DNA of 64,000 nucleotides from Sitta carolinensis. Its lineage: Eukaryota; Chordata; Aves; Passeriformes; Sittidae. Below the pieces are notes generated by a model, which was not told where the DNA came from, made no database searches, and worked only from the letters and a program-made list of their open reading frames with translations. The DNA lies in assembly GCA_032173965.1 (NCBI GenBank), contig CM063284.1, forward strand, positions 131,245,125 to 131,309,124, given 5' to 3'. The first letter of the stretch is position 1, and each line of letters starts with the position of its first letter. This document shows, piece after piece, positions 24,579 to 36,900 of the stretch. The position numbers were made by a program, and so were the translations under genes.

Positions 24579-24677
24579 AGCGCCGTCCGGGGCCGCGCCG
24601 AGGGGAGGAGGCTCCGCGCTCGCTCCCGGCCGCCGCCGCCGCCCGCGCCGAGCGGAGCGGCCCCGCCAGCCCCTCAG
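24579..24677 (+). other. MATN2: MATN2 exon 1 (5'UTR); 5' boundary nominal
   Basis: Only the 3' boundary is supported: ccctcag|gtaagc gives a near-perfect donor with GT at 24678-24679. The upstream (CCG)n stretch at about 24630-24645 would lie in the 5'UTR. There is no convincing coding continuation from this exon, and the next MATN2 exon has its own start codon, so exon 1 is taken as non-coding, as in mammalian MATN2. The transcription start is not visible; the left coordinate is an assumption. Confidence 0.55.
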
Positions 24678-24695
24678 GTAAGCCCGGCTGTGCCG

Positions 24696-24740
24696 CCTGT
24701 CCTGTCCTGCCCTGCCCTGCCCCGCCTCGCCTCGCCTCGC
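24696..24740. repeat. Pentanucleotide repeat beside the exon 1 donor
   Basis: Nine consecutive five-base units: two CCTGT, three CCTGC, one CCCGC and three CTCGC. It starts about 18 bases after the splice donor of exon 1. Confidence 0.85.
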
Positions 24741-25170
24741 CCGTCCGCCAGGCGGGTCCGCGGCGCTCCGCCCGGGGACACCGCACCCCGCCGCATCCCG
24801 CGCCGCCCGGCGGGGCTCGGCATCGCTGCACTGCCGGCGGCCCCCGCCGCCCCGGGGCCCCGGCTCGGCGGAGGGACGGCCTGCCCCGGGGGCCCCTCCG
24901 GGTGGGGGCCGGCCGGGAAGGCCCCGCGGGCGGCGGGGCCCCGGCGGGGAGCGGGAGGCCGAGGTGAGGGGCCCCGGCGGCGCCTGGGGCTGGGGTGGAT
25001 GTTCACTTGCTGGGTCCCGCTGGAGCGGTTTGCTGCTCGTGGTGAAGCCCGCAGAAGAAGGGTTTCCCTTTCCTTTGGACTGCGTGGGTCATACCAAACT
25101 CTTCATTTATCCTCCTCCCCGTGCTTGCCGCAGTAACTCATTTAACAGTGTATCTGCTGTAAGGACACCT

Positions 25171-25184
25171 CCCCCCCCCCCCCC
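25171..25184. repeat. Poly(C) run, 14 bases
   Basis: Fourteen uninterrupted C residues shortly after the island boundary, a likely length-error site in sequencing. Confidence 0.95.
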
Positions 25185-28100
25185 GCTTCCCCACTCTATT
25201 GTAAGATCAGTGTAGCGTCGGAACCAAACTTCGCTCAAAACTTGTTCGAGAGTAGCTGCAGGTGTCTTAACCAGCTTGCAGCAGCGCGGGCTGCGGCTTC
25301 TCCCCGTTCCAGGGTACAGCGCTGCAGGGACACCTGGGACGGGCAGGGTAGGGACTGCCCGGGCTTCCTGCCTTTGCTGGAGGTGGAAGGAGTGAGGGAC
25401 GGCCTGCTGAATGCAATATACTTACTCTGGAAAGCCTACTGAGATGGTAGCTCATTAATCTGGCAAAAATTATCATGGCATCTTTAATGGCCGTGTATTC
25501 CTGTTTCAGAAGACAGTTCTTTCTGCAAACTGGCCTTTACCACTGAGGAACTGTACAATATTGACTGAGAGAGAAGAATGCAACCTGCTGATATATGTAA
25601 TACTTCCTAATGCTTGTGTTTGCTTGTGGGACCATCATTCAAAGGGTGAATGATCCTGACTGAGGTCTGAAAATGTGACATGTTGTGTTACATGTTATAG
25701 CTGTGCTTCTGTCAGACAGCTGACTGCTTCAGAAGAAATTACCAAATCGTCTCCCATCAAAAATTCTCCTTAAATCAAGAGCTAAAGAAAATACACAATT
25801 GGCTTTCCCATTAAGTCCTACAAAATCTACAAAATAATTTTGGAGTATTACACTTCTCGTGTAGATGTCTCTGTTTTAAGGATGAGATTTTCTAAACTTT
25901 TCCACATGTACTGTATATCACTGTGGTATTCATCGAATTAAATTTGATTTATTTTACATCTTCAGAAAGTGCAGCACTCAGTTACACAAAGCTGCTGTTA
26001 AGATCCTTAATCCCTGCACTCAATATTCACACCTAATTACTTTCTGTGAGTCTCTCCATTGACTTCACTGGGGTTTCTCACGAACGAGGGAATGCACATT
26101 CTACTGCTTATGAGCTGGGACTCAGGGACCCAGCTGTGATGGTAAAAGATGTTTTAGTCAGCCAGGCAAACTAGGGAAAGGCTAATCAGATCTAAATACT
26201 CTCTCATGACTTGTAAACCATCGCCATAGGAGGGTAAACCAGTAAGCACTGTTTAATTATGTTGTGGGTATCATTAACAAGCTCTTTTTATACAGTGTAT
26301 GCATTGTTAGCATTTTCATTATGAGCAAAGAGTATTTGGAATGGAGTGGGTTTAATCTCCAAATTATTGGTTTACAGTGGTGCTGGTACTGGGGTCAGTG
26401 TGACTTTGCAAGTAAATTTCAGAACTGTTGTATCCTTTTTTTTTCCCCCAACCTTTCTGTTTGCAGTTAACAGTCTTTTATGGTTTGTTACTACTTCAGA
26501 GACAAAACTAAGCAGCCTACATGTGCATCATATGTCATATAATATATGCTTTCATTTAAATACCTAGTCTGCATGATAAAAGTGAATTTTCTCAGTTTTC
26601 CCATGCTACTCTCTGGGCACATTGTGGAAACTCTGATGTCTAGATGAGATTCAGTACCAGAAAGTGCAAATGAATCTTTCTCAAAAGAACAAGATAATGA
26701 AAAGGTCTATTGTCCAAGTTGCAACTGAAGAAAATCATGGCATGGAGATTGATGCTGTCATAAAATAAGAATTCCCACTGCTAGAGCTTGCTGTCTGACC
26801 ACTGGAAACTATGCAGCGTAAACCATACTATGGGTCTACTGTTCTATTGCACTACCATTAACTTTTATGTGGCGAGTTTCTGAAGTTACTGAAATGGTCC
26901 TCACCTTCGCCTCTGAGCAGGGATGGGACCTGATGGCTTACAGAGGTCCTTTCTGACTTAAATCATTGTATGATTTAGTAGTTATTCATTTTACAACAGT
27001 GATATCAGGAAGTCTGTATGTTATTCAGATGGATGACTTTTAATTAAGCAACAGATCCCTTAGTCTTCTTCATTTCATTAGATCTGTAGAAAATTAAATT
27101 ATATATGTAGTACATATACTCTAAGTCCATTAAATAACAGAGTCTGTTGTGTAGAAGTCCTATTATGATATTTACACCTGACAATAAAATGGAATGCTGA
27201 TCTCTGTTCTTTCTGATGTGCTGTATATTTTGCTGTCTGAGCTCATCAATTCATGTGTGTGCTTATCTGGCCTCTGTACTTGGATAGGCAAGTTGTCATT
27301 TCCCCATCCCCAGCACTCTTGGGATAGCTTCCAGGATGTGGTTGGCCTCCTGTATTCTGAAGCACCTTCAGTTATGCTCTGCACATGGGTACCATGTAGG
27401 CTTGGGTTTGTGGGCATATTTGGCTGTTTACCAAATGTCATTCACCTCCCCTTCTGGGAACTGCTCTGTAATGCATTTTGGGTCTTCCCTGCACTGTTTC
27501 AAAATCTAAGTTAATTTACTCCACTGTCACGTTTGATTTTATTAGTCCAAGTTACAACTCTGCTGTGGGATTTTGCAGCAGCAACTGAAATAAATTGGTA
27601 CTGGTGGACATTCAGCCGCAGCCCAATTCCTATGCAAATTGGGGGCATCTCTCAGTACAGAAAGCACTGGAATATCCTTTTTGTTGCCAAGGCAGGGATG
27701 TGTGCTGGATGAGGAGGACTGTATGGAAGCAGAGGAGACAAAGGTGAGAGACTTTGTGAATCTGTGGTTGTCACCCTGTCCCCACCACTATGCAGCCATG
27801 TCTGGAGCAGACATCGCTGTCACATGCTAGGATTGGGCCCTGCTGCAGACACAAAACAGCCTGTGGCCATGAAGCTTCATGGACCCGTGCGAAGAATTTG
27901 TCTCAGTCTTCTCATGCAGGAACACACAACTTCTGGTCCTAAAACACTGCAGGTTCAGGTTACTCATACTGTCTGGACACTCATTATTTCAGATTGATAC
28001 AAGACTGATGTTGCCAAGTCAACAGTTCCTTTTTATTATTGTGGTGGCTTGCTGTGCTACTGTGAAAGCTGTTTGTAATTGGGTTTGCTGTCTTAGAATA

Positions 28101-31100
28101 CACCAGAATTACCAATTGACTTTCAGATAATGAGTTTCCCCAGTTTATCTCATACCACTGACAACATGAGTGGTCCAAGGTAACCTCTTAAAATGAGCTA
28201 AAAATGTTTTAACAAGTGAGTACTGCTCTGCTGCTTTGCAGGATGTGGTGCAGTTGTAGGTAGGTTGATGGGCACCTAGTTCCTGTCATCAGGGTTGAGC
28301 AGCATATGAGGAATTTACAAGCTTACAGCACCTGCAACCTTGTTTCTTCTTGGTGATTTAACTCTATTGGTGAAATGCAGTTGATAGTCATGATTTAGAA
28401 TAGGTGTTTACCTGTTCTGTGCCTATAAGTCTAGTGAAGCCTTCCTTATGCAGCAAGGAGTTACAGAAAATCCAAGTTTCATCACTTGGTGGAACAGGAT
28501 GACAGTAGAGCGCTCCTTTGTAATGATGAAGGCAAGATAGTGCTTCTTGCTGTTGTGCTAGGTATCACCCTCGCAATTGTGGCCACTTGTCCCCATGCAA
28601 CACCTGCATGTCTAGGGACAGATGTTTTCTGATGTCGGACTCTGTGGGCCTCTATAGGTCTTTTATAGAACTGGAAAATGCCTGTGTCAGCAACTGATCC
28701 AGAAAGACAGAGGAAATTGCAAATACTCTATGTCCTGATGCCCATGCTACACAGTAATTTTAATGAGTAGTGAACTAGTAATGTATGTGCTGACTTGTGG
28801 ATAGTGAAGGACTTTGAAATATATTTAACTGATAGTTAAAAGAGCTTTACAGTGCCTGCAGTCCTTTTTTTACTATTATTTTTTATTTCTGAGATGGTGG
28901 GATTGAGAGAGAGGTGGGATTGAGAGAGAAGTATTTTGTGGCTTTCATGTAATAACACCTAATTTATTTTTCCAAGTAATTCACTGTGTTTGCTAAATTG
29001 GGGAAACAGACTCTGATTTTATTGACTCACGTAATTGCTTGTAGTTCATTTACCTTCAGTAAAAGTTTTTGATTTGATCACAGTTTCCTGTTATTTTAAA
29101 AATAAGGAGATAATAAGGAGTGCCAAAAGAACTTCAAATGGTTCTCTTCTATGCACTTATGTTCTTTATAACTTAAAAACACTGAAGTTAGGTCTTTTGG
29201 AAGCTTAATGAGAGTAAATGGCTGTCTCTTTTAACTGTGAAACAAGAAAAGCCAAAGGCAACCTCTGTAGTGTTAATAACTGTTGACTCTGGTGCTTTTT
29301 AGTCTTCTCTTTCCCTCCCATCTATGATGGAAAATTATATAGGGTTCAGGAGAGGGGGTGCTATTTACAGGTGTTGATTTTCCATGTAACTACTGAGAAT
29401 TTCCCCTTCTGTGCATTGTGCCAGCTTTGATGGTAACTGGAGAAGGCAGAGAGCTAGGGATTTGTGGAGTTTATAGTTCTGATTTAGCCTTGGAAGGAAA
29501 CTTGTACAATGAGACAAGAAGGGAGACCATACAGAGGAGCAGAAGGTAAGAACTGAAACATATTACTACCCTTGTTTTCCAGTTTGTTTTTCAGCATGAT
29601 CTGCTCAGCAAAGGCAGGTACATTTTAAGGTACTTGAGTGGAAAAAGGTGATCTTTCAGGCCAGTGGAGGGGTTTTCTGCTTCTCTGTAAAAGAAATTTT
29701 CATGAAATGTGGTAAGAGATGGAAGGACACCGACTTTGGCATAAGCCACAGAGCATCTCTTTTCCATTGATATTATTTAAGAGTTTCTACAGTGAAGAGG
29801 AGAAATATTAATAACCTGTAACATGCAGTGGAGGAAGTCATTGATTTATTACCACTGACACTGAATATTCAGTAGTGTCTCTGCCCCAAACAACTATCAA
29901 TCCCTTACCTTACAAGGAGACTTCCCTGGAAATATATTTGAAAGCATAGAAACAGGCTTGCATTGTTTAACTGCCATCCAGCAAAGGACATAGGTATTTT
30001 AAGGATGAAATCTCAATTTTAGTTTTTAGTATTTCTACACTGTGATTCATGAAAGTCCATAACAGTGCATCAGAAAAATTACTCAGATGCATGGGTATAT
30101 GGCTAAGCTAGCACTGGTAAAATTTGTAAGAACACACCATGGCAATATTCAGCTCTTGACTAGCAGCCAGTTAGGGAATGAGGAAAGCCTTAAAAGAACA
30201 GAGAGACTGTCTGTTTACTTGCCACCTTCTAGGAGAATCTCTTTTATACCAAACTTCTAGACAGCTGCAGATACTGCCAGCAGCCCTCACCAGATTGTAC
30301 CTCTGTGAGCAGCAGTTGTCTCTTCTCTGTTAGCAGCTTCTTCACATGTCCAGCACATGCTGTACTGAGTGCTCCAAGGCTGCTGTGAAAGCCCTACTCT
30401 TCTTCCTCTCACTGTGGATAGAGGAGTGGAGCAGAGGAAGCTGGTAAATCTGGTGCTCAACTTTTTTTTGAGCTGTTCAAGCTTTTGTCTTGCAGTGACT
30501 TGGTCTTGGGTCAGCCCAGGGGAGTTGGTTCCCAGTGGTATAATGCTAACAGCTGAGATCAAAGTGCCCAAAATATATTCTCCAGGTAGCCACAAAAATA
30601 TGACTTTGTAAGTTTGGCACTTTGGGAATGCATTCTCAGCTGGTAGAGCAAGGGTTAACCAACAGTAGGAAGATCTAGAGGGCTGTGGCAGAAGAGCTTA
30701 GCCTGCTGCAAAAATGAGGTGTTAAATACCAAATGTGGTGCAGTAACCACTATCCAGCTTCTAGAGTGAAGACAGAAGACCTTGCAGAAGGCCCAGAAGA
30801 TAAACAGAGAACCATGGGAGGACTGTTTGTGGAGCAGCCATGCAACCACAATACAGACTGGACATGTAAAAATGCAAGCAGCAAGGGACACAAATATGTA
30901 CCTGGAACTAGAGCAAAGCACACAAGTCTGGGCAGTCATCACCTCAGCAAAGCAGCACAGAAGCTTTCAGTGTGGATGAAGGGGTGACAGTAGGCTTGGA
31001 TCAGTGTATGTTGAAAAGCCTTTGCCTTTGGGAATTTGGGTTTGTCTTTTTTTGTTTTTTCCTTCTCTCTGAAAATGGGTGCAGTTTTGCTTATGTTTTT

Positions 31101-33849
31101 ATTTTAGATTATGTGTTGTTGTTTGGTTGGGTTTTTTTTAAGATGAGGCAACTAAAGCTCTTCACTGTTAAGTATATCTTTTGTTTGAAACAGTATTTTA
31201 AAACACTGTGAGGGTAGGAGTGTGTTCATAGTAGATTTTATTTTAGCAACAGTTGGATCCTTTTTGGTGGATCGCTAAGTAGATTTATTGTCTGATTATC
31301 AGACTAGGAGAGATATTGAGATCTGAGAATCTGTTTCTGAATCCAAAGTAAGCGGTATTAAACAATATATTATTCAGTGGTTCTGTTTCTTTAGTACCCC
31401 AATCTTACTTTTCAAAGGGACTGGTAAAAATTACACTAAATTGAAAATATACTGCTTTAATGTATTTCAGAATTCAATGACAGCTAATGAATGATTATGG
31501 AGACAACTCAGTTTATATGGTCAGCTAATCATATATTTGTATGCTATGTAAATATTTTCCTCACAGAATTCAAAGACCTCAAATCACAACAAACACTTTT
31601 TTTTCTTATTTCTGGAGTTGCTTATGGACAGCTGTGAATGTAGTGAATTTGAAACTGTGACCAAATATCAAAAATTGCTACAAAGGTATAAAATAGGTTA
31701 AGTATCAGAATGTAGGAGGCTATATTTTGGGGTGGGACTGTCCTGAGACTGCTTTATCACCATTTCCTTTGGCATCATGCTGTTACTGGGTCCTTTAGCA
31801 ATGTGTTGTGAAGGCTCTGCCACATTGACCTTGGTTCTTTAATGTGCCATCAGGCACAGCTAAAATGGCTTTACTTAATGTTTAGTGGCATCTTTGCAGC
31901 TGTTTAGGGTGGATAGAAAAGAGGGATGAGTTAGGCCTCTGATAAATTGTTAAGAGCCAGAAAGTCCTCTTGAGCGTTCTGTGCATGCCTACTTCCTCTA
32001 ACAGCCTTGCAAGGAGGATTTTTCTCTCTTCTCTTTAGCTCTTAGAGCAGGTTTCTGATTTTCTAAAACATCAGTGCAAGAACTGGCATGTATCCTTGAG
32101 GTCTGTTTGCCTGGTGTGCTGAATAAGCAAGGCCCTGGCACAGCCCTGTCTGTGTCGGTGTTCTGAGGAGTGAAGAGGACACCTGGGACTGGTGATCTCC
32201 AGATGTAACAACTGTTGCCTCCAGTGAAACATAGTCCCATTTCCAGTAGTGTATGCTGTTCCCAGTGTTCATCTGTTTCTGACTAGAACACTGGAAAAAC
32301 TCTAGCAATAATACCATCCAGATGCCCAGAAATTTTTTTTTGTTGCCATTTTTATAAACACAAGATATTTCCATCTCTTTTCTGGTTTGAATGTCCTTAA
32401 ATTATTTATTGCCCATTACTGGATAATATTGAACACTGAAGTAAGGCTGGACATTTTGAGTGCAAAGATTCATTTTCTCATATGTACCAGAACATCATGT
32501 CTGCCTTTGGGGCTGCTGAGTAGGATACACAAAAGGAAAAATAGATTGGTAGTCAGAAAAATACGTTTTGTGTAATGGTTGCATGGGAAAGACTGAAAAA
32601 TAATGAACAAAGTATCTTTATTAGAGAGGAAATATTTATTCAGAATTTTCCTTTCTGCCAATGAATAGTTCATGGTGGGAAAGAAAATAAATTATCTTTT
32701 AGAACTGAAGCATTTAGTTGCCTTCTTTTACATATCTACTTATGAGGTTTAGGGCCCTGTTAAAATTGTTTTCAAATCTTAGTTTCTTCACCAAGAATTA
32801 TTGATAAACTTTGCACTGCTTCAGAAGTTCCACTCAGATTCCATTAAAACAGTTCTTTGTTGTGAAAGTGGGTAGTTCTGTCCACCTCTTGCACACCTAG
32901 GGGAGCTCTTTACAAAGTTTCATCAAATCACCCACTCCAAGACTGAATCTAGCTCCTGTGGGATGCTCTCTACCACAACGATAAAGGTTTGGGGAAGGGT
33001 AGAAGGAGTCTCTGTCTGAGGAAGCCACCAATGAGGAACAGCCAGAAAATTAGTCTCTAGCATGTCAGTCTTTGTTTTCTGTTTGTGGCAGAGTCTGCCA
33101 TGGCTTTTCATGATGCATTAACAAGCTCCTGGTCAGGAATTGTCTATTAATGCAGGAATTTTGTCTGTCAATTTGTTCTTCTGTATGATAAAATTTCTCC
33201 AGAACCTATGTCAATGTCCTTGCCAGTCCTCAGGAGTCTATTCCTGTAAACAGGATTAATCTTGCACTGTTATCTTCATGTTAGCAACCATGTCTGTCTT
33301 CTGAAAAGTAAGCATTAGTTGTCACCAGTTCTCATTTATAGTTGCTGTTTCTGAAATATATTTTCTTCTCTCTATTTTAATTCTCCAAGATTTTCTGAAG
33401 CAAGAATCCCTCAGACTACAGGAACCATTAAACTTCTGGAAAAAAACTGCAAAGAAGCACTGAGTAGAATAACAAAAATATATTTGTGTCCTCCTCAAAC
33501 TTGCTTATGCTGACAGGCTGCGTGAAAAAAAGTTGCTTTTCTTGCCTTAGAAATACTTGATTATTATGAATTGTTGGCAATATTAACTATGGACAACTAA
33601 CAATACTTAGAAATGCTACACAGGTACTTCAAACTGCTATGTTATTATGTAAACCTTATTTCTTGAAGTCGTAGTTATTATTCAGTGCCAGTGTGTCTGC
33701 ATGTTTGTATGTGATGGAAGGGAAGCAATGCTGCTGGGTGACAGATGTGGTTGGAATGCATCTTTTTATGTAATCAAAGAACTTATCATCATCATCTTCT
33801 CTCCTCTATTGCAGTTTTACATCCTTGCATGTTCCTCTGTTTTGTGAAG

Positions 33850-33976
33850 ATGAAGAAAATGATTGCATGTTTCCTTCTGCTATCTGCACACACTCTGCTT
33901 TCCACTGTCATGGCAAAAGATCTCCCTGGAAGACATTACACCCAAAGAAGGGATGTTAACTCACAGTCTCTACTGG
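33850..33976 (+). CDS. MATN2: MATN2 exon 2: signal peptide and N-terminal linker
   Basis: This exon (from 33815, acceptor ctctattgcag) carries 35 bases of 5'UTR and then MKKMIACFLLL..., a basic start and hydrophobic core typical of a secretory signal peptide. Likely cleavage is after STVMA, before KDLPG. A short basic linker follows (GRHYTQRRD), ending with SQSLL and one base of a split codon before G|gtaagt. The position and style match matrilin-2, whose leader also begins Met-x-Lys-Met and is followed by a basic linker before the first vWA domain. I chose the ATG at 33850 because it has A at -3 and aligns with that pattern. An in-frame ATG at 33829 would add seven residues (MFLCFVK), but its context is weak (T at -3). 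The intron after it is phase 1, fitting the vWA exon exactly. Confidence 0.85.
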
Positions 33977-36900
33977 GTAAGTTTCACACAAAATATCCCA
34001 AATGCCACTACAGCTGTATCAAATGCAAATGATAAAAGGCATATGCAGCTGGCCAAACCTTGGCTGAGTTAGTTTATAATAAAAAGAAGATTTTCATTTG
34101 TTAGCAGGTATATATAAAGTTTGTTGAGCAGGTAGCAGCTGTTGAAAGAAGGTATTCACTTTTGGGGTACAAGATTTATTTTATGTAAGTGGTATGAAAT
34201 AAATATTTGCTACTGGACTGTTGTCTTGGGGAAAAAAAAAAAAAGAAACAACTTTATTTTCAGTACTTAGAGAAAATACATGCTGGTCCATGGATGTTCT
34301 GTCAAATGAGCCTTTTACCATGCTGGAAAATTTTAGCTGTCTGCATGCGTGTAATGTGCATAAAGATGATTGAACGGAAATCTGTGGCTATTGAAATGAG
34401 ATTTGTCATTACATTACTTGATGCTGATCCCTTTATTTTGTCATATTTATTTATAATGAGTAGCTTATTTTGTGATGAGTAATTTTTTATAAAGAGCTAA
34501 TTTTTTCCTCTTTTGCCAAAAATCTTAGGACAGGGTGTATCCATTTCAGCTTGTGGGCTGTCATATTTTAAAATATAAGGTTCATCTCTCTCTTGTTGGT
34601 CATCACCTGTGCATCACCAAGGAGTCAATTTTTTCACCTCCTACAGTTTGTGACTTAGAATAACTGTCTTTTGCTAATTGTGTAAAATAATTGTCAGGTT
34701 ATGAAAACACAGCATGAATGGGTTTGGACACACACAGCCTATCATTAGAGATTAATGATTCACATCAGTAGTACATCTCATCAGATGAATCATCTCATGT
34801 ACCTCTCTCCAGCCACGGGGATGGTAAGTGGACTCCATGAGGTCGCCTAACCCAAGTGAGCATGAGGAATGTGAAATGTGCTGCAGAAGATACATTGGCA
34901 TGAAAGAAGAAGAAACAAAGAATATGGGAGAATGGGAGAGGAGAGGACCAAGTTTTATCAATGAAATGCTTCTCTAAATAAAATATAGTCCTTTAAATGA
35001 TGTAAAACTCCATAAAGTACCATTCACAGTCTATTAACTTAAAAATGTTGGGTTTCAATTCAAATAGGACAAATTTAAAACAAAGGACAACAGATTTCTA
35101 TTTATTATTCATCTTCCCCAAAACTAATAGATGTGGTTCTGAAACACTTAGGGTTCTGCCAATGAAGGCTGAAAACCACAGGTCTGGAGATCTAATTCAC
35201 AAAAAAACATGGATATAGAACAACAAAGAGAAATATCCACACCTCACTTAAAATTAATCTCAAACTTTCTAAAATCCTAAATTCTAAAATGTGATTATAT
35301 AGGAGCACTTCCCAAATATTTTGGGGTTCCTAGAAAATACCCTAAGGGAACCTATTACTTTTAGAAATAAACTGCCCATCTCTCTAGAAAATGAGTGCAG
35401 AGGCAAGGTGTTATGTAGAGAAATTGAAGTGTCACATTTCTCAGTTGCCATTTTCCCTGTGATTTTTAAAAATTCCTTTTATGGCCTCTCTTTCAAATTT
35501 AGATAGTGGAAAATATATGAAAGTGTTTAGCACACAGTATAAATCAAAATGCATAGATTAAATGATTTGTTTCTTCTTTCAAAAGCCAAAAGATTTCTGG
35601 TGCCTGCATTTGGAAACCACTGGATCCCTACTCAGTTTGGCATGTGCAGGATGCAAACAGTTCTGGCTGAAGGAACCTTTCAAGACATTAAATGATGCAA
35701 AAAACTTGGAACATTCTCTAATCCAGCCCATAGAAGTACGTGGCAGTTTGGAGTCAGACTCTTGGGCCCTGCATTCTATTTCAAGAAATTAGGTCACCTG
35801 CTTATGTGTAGCAACATATAGAAACAGTGGCATAGTAAAAACACGCCTCTCTGTAAAGAACAGAATGTGTAAAGTGCCACTGTGCTGGAAAGTTGAGTGT
35901 TCCTCAAATGGCATGACAAAGAACAGGGCCAAAACATGATCTCAGTGACATCAAGTAATAGACTTAATAAAATCACTCCAGAATTCCAGCAATTTAACAG
36001 GAATTAGAAGTTGTCACGTTCTATATAGTAGGCATATTTTAGGCAGTGGTGGTGATGACAATTGCTGCTGTTGTGTAAAGTCTTGCTTGCCAAGCAAAAT
36101 GGAGCAAAATATCTGCAAAGAACCAACAGGTACCTGGAAAAGTAATAAAAATTAAGGTTGGGGGTTGGATTTTTTTTGGATGGAAGTCTTTTTCAGGACT
36201 AAAATGAAAGTTTATACTATGTAAGTGTAGCAGTATTAAAACAATTTTATTCCTTTTTTCTTCTTTTCAGCATTTTAAAAACAAAAGTGTAGTGATGTGA
36301 CAACAGTTTACTGATAAAATACCAGTAATGTCCAAGTACAGAAGTAAAAGTCATTGTTCTAGGAGACTGACAAATAAGTAAAATGGAATGGATGAAAAAT
36401 TCTGTGGGATTGTCCGTGAGAGAAATTACTTTGAGATCCAGGTTTAGGAGGATTTAATTTTTCATCAGCCATGCACTAATACTTCATAGATTTCTTAATA
36501 GTCTTGTTAGGTCTAATTGCTATACATTCTAACGAAGTCTTCTGAAAGAATGAGCTGTGTCTGAAAAGATACATATTTTTCTTATTCCTCAATTTTTCAA
36601 CTAAATCTCAATGCACGTTATTTTAATTTGGCAGGTCTTTGCCTTGCTTATTGCAGTTTAAAATGATTATTGCTACAGCTAGTAATTTCTGTGAAAGAGC
36701 TGAAATAAAGAATTTGTATTATATTACTGGAAAATGCTGATTTTCATGCAGGTGTATTTATGTTTTAAAGATTTGTTTCTGTAGCTGTGCAAGATCTTGG
36801 GAAACAACAGAAAGAAATAGGATGGTCAGTTTCTCTTTTCTGTAGCAGATAACAGTCACCTTTCCCCTTATGTGACATAAGAACTAAATTTTGCCATCTG

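Larger units (their letters stand above)
23600..25035 (+). promoter_or_regulatory. MATN2: CpG island, probable MATN2 promoter
   Basis: A sharp change from AT-rich DNA to about 1.4 kb of very GC-rich, CpG-dense sequence. It holds many GGGCGG/CCGCCC boxes, no obvious TATA box, and a strong splice donor (cag|gtaagc at 24678), which is typical of a housekeeping-type vertebrate promoter with a non-coding first exon. It lies about 9 kb before the signal-peptide exon of MATN2 and 13 kb after the LAPTM4B end. Long open frames on both strands (up to 389 codons, minus strand) are by-products of stop-poor GC-rich sequence: several frames are open at once and all are rich in Arg, Pro, Gly and Ala with no domain. 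Divergent minus-strand transcription from the island is possible but not shown by sequence. Confidence 0.85.
24678..33814 (+). other. MATN2: MATN2 intron 1 (5'UTR intron)
   Basis: It begins with gtaagc and ends with ctctattgcag. Its first part is still CpG-rich and holds a pentanucleotide run (CCTGT/CCTGC then CTCGC, 24696-24740) and a C14 run (25171-25184). The remainder is ordinary AT-rich intron. A weak CR1-like 3' end (ggtcctttctgacttaaatc then attgtatgatt, about 26946-26977) and a 17-base tandem duplication of a ggtgggattgagagaga-type unit (28896-28929) are visible. No internal exon is supported. Confidence 0.6.

Noticed and set aside
23662..24831. 389-codon minus-strand open frame (and other long frames) in the CpG island
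   Set aside because: GC-rich DNA has few stop codons. Several frames are open on both strands, all rich in Arg/Pro/Gly/Ala and with no domain. The splice donor and GC boxes show a promoter and 5'UTR instead.
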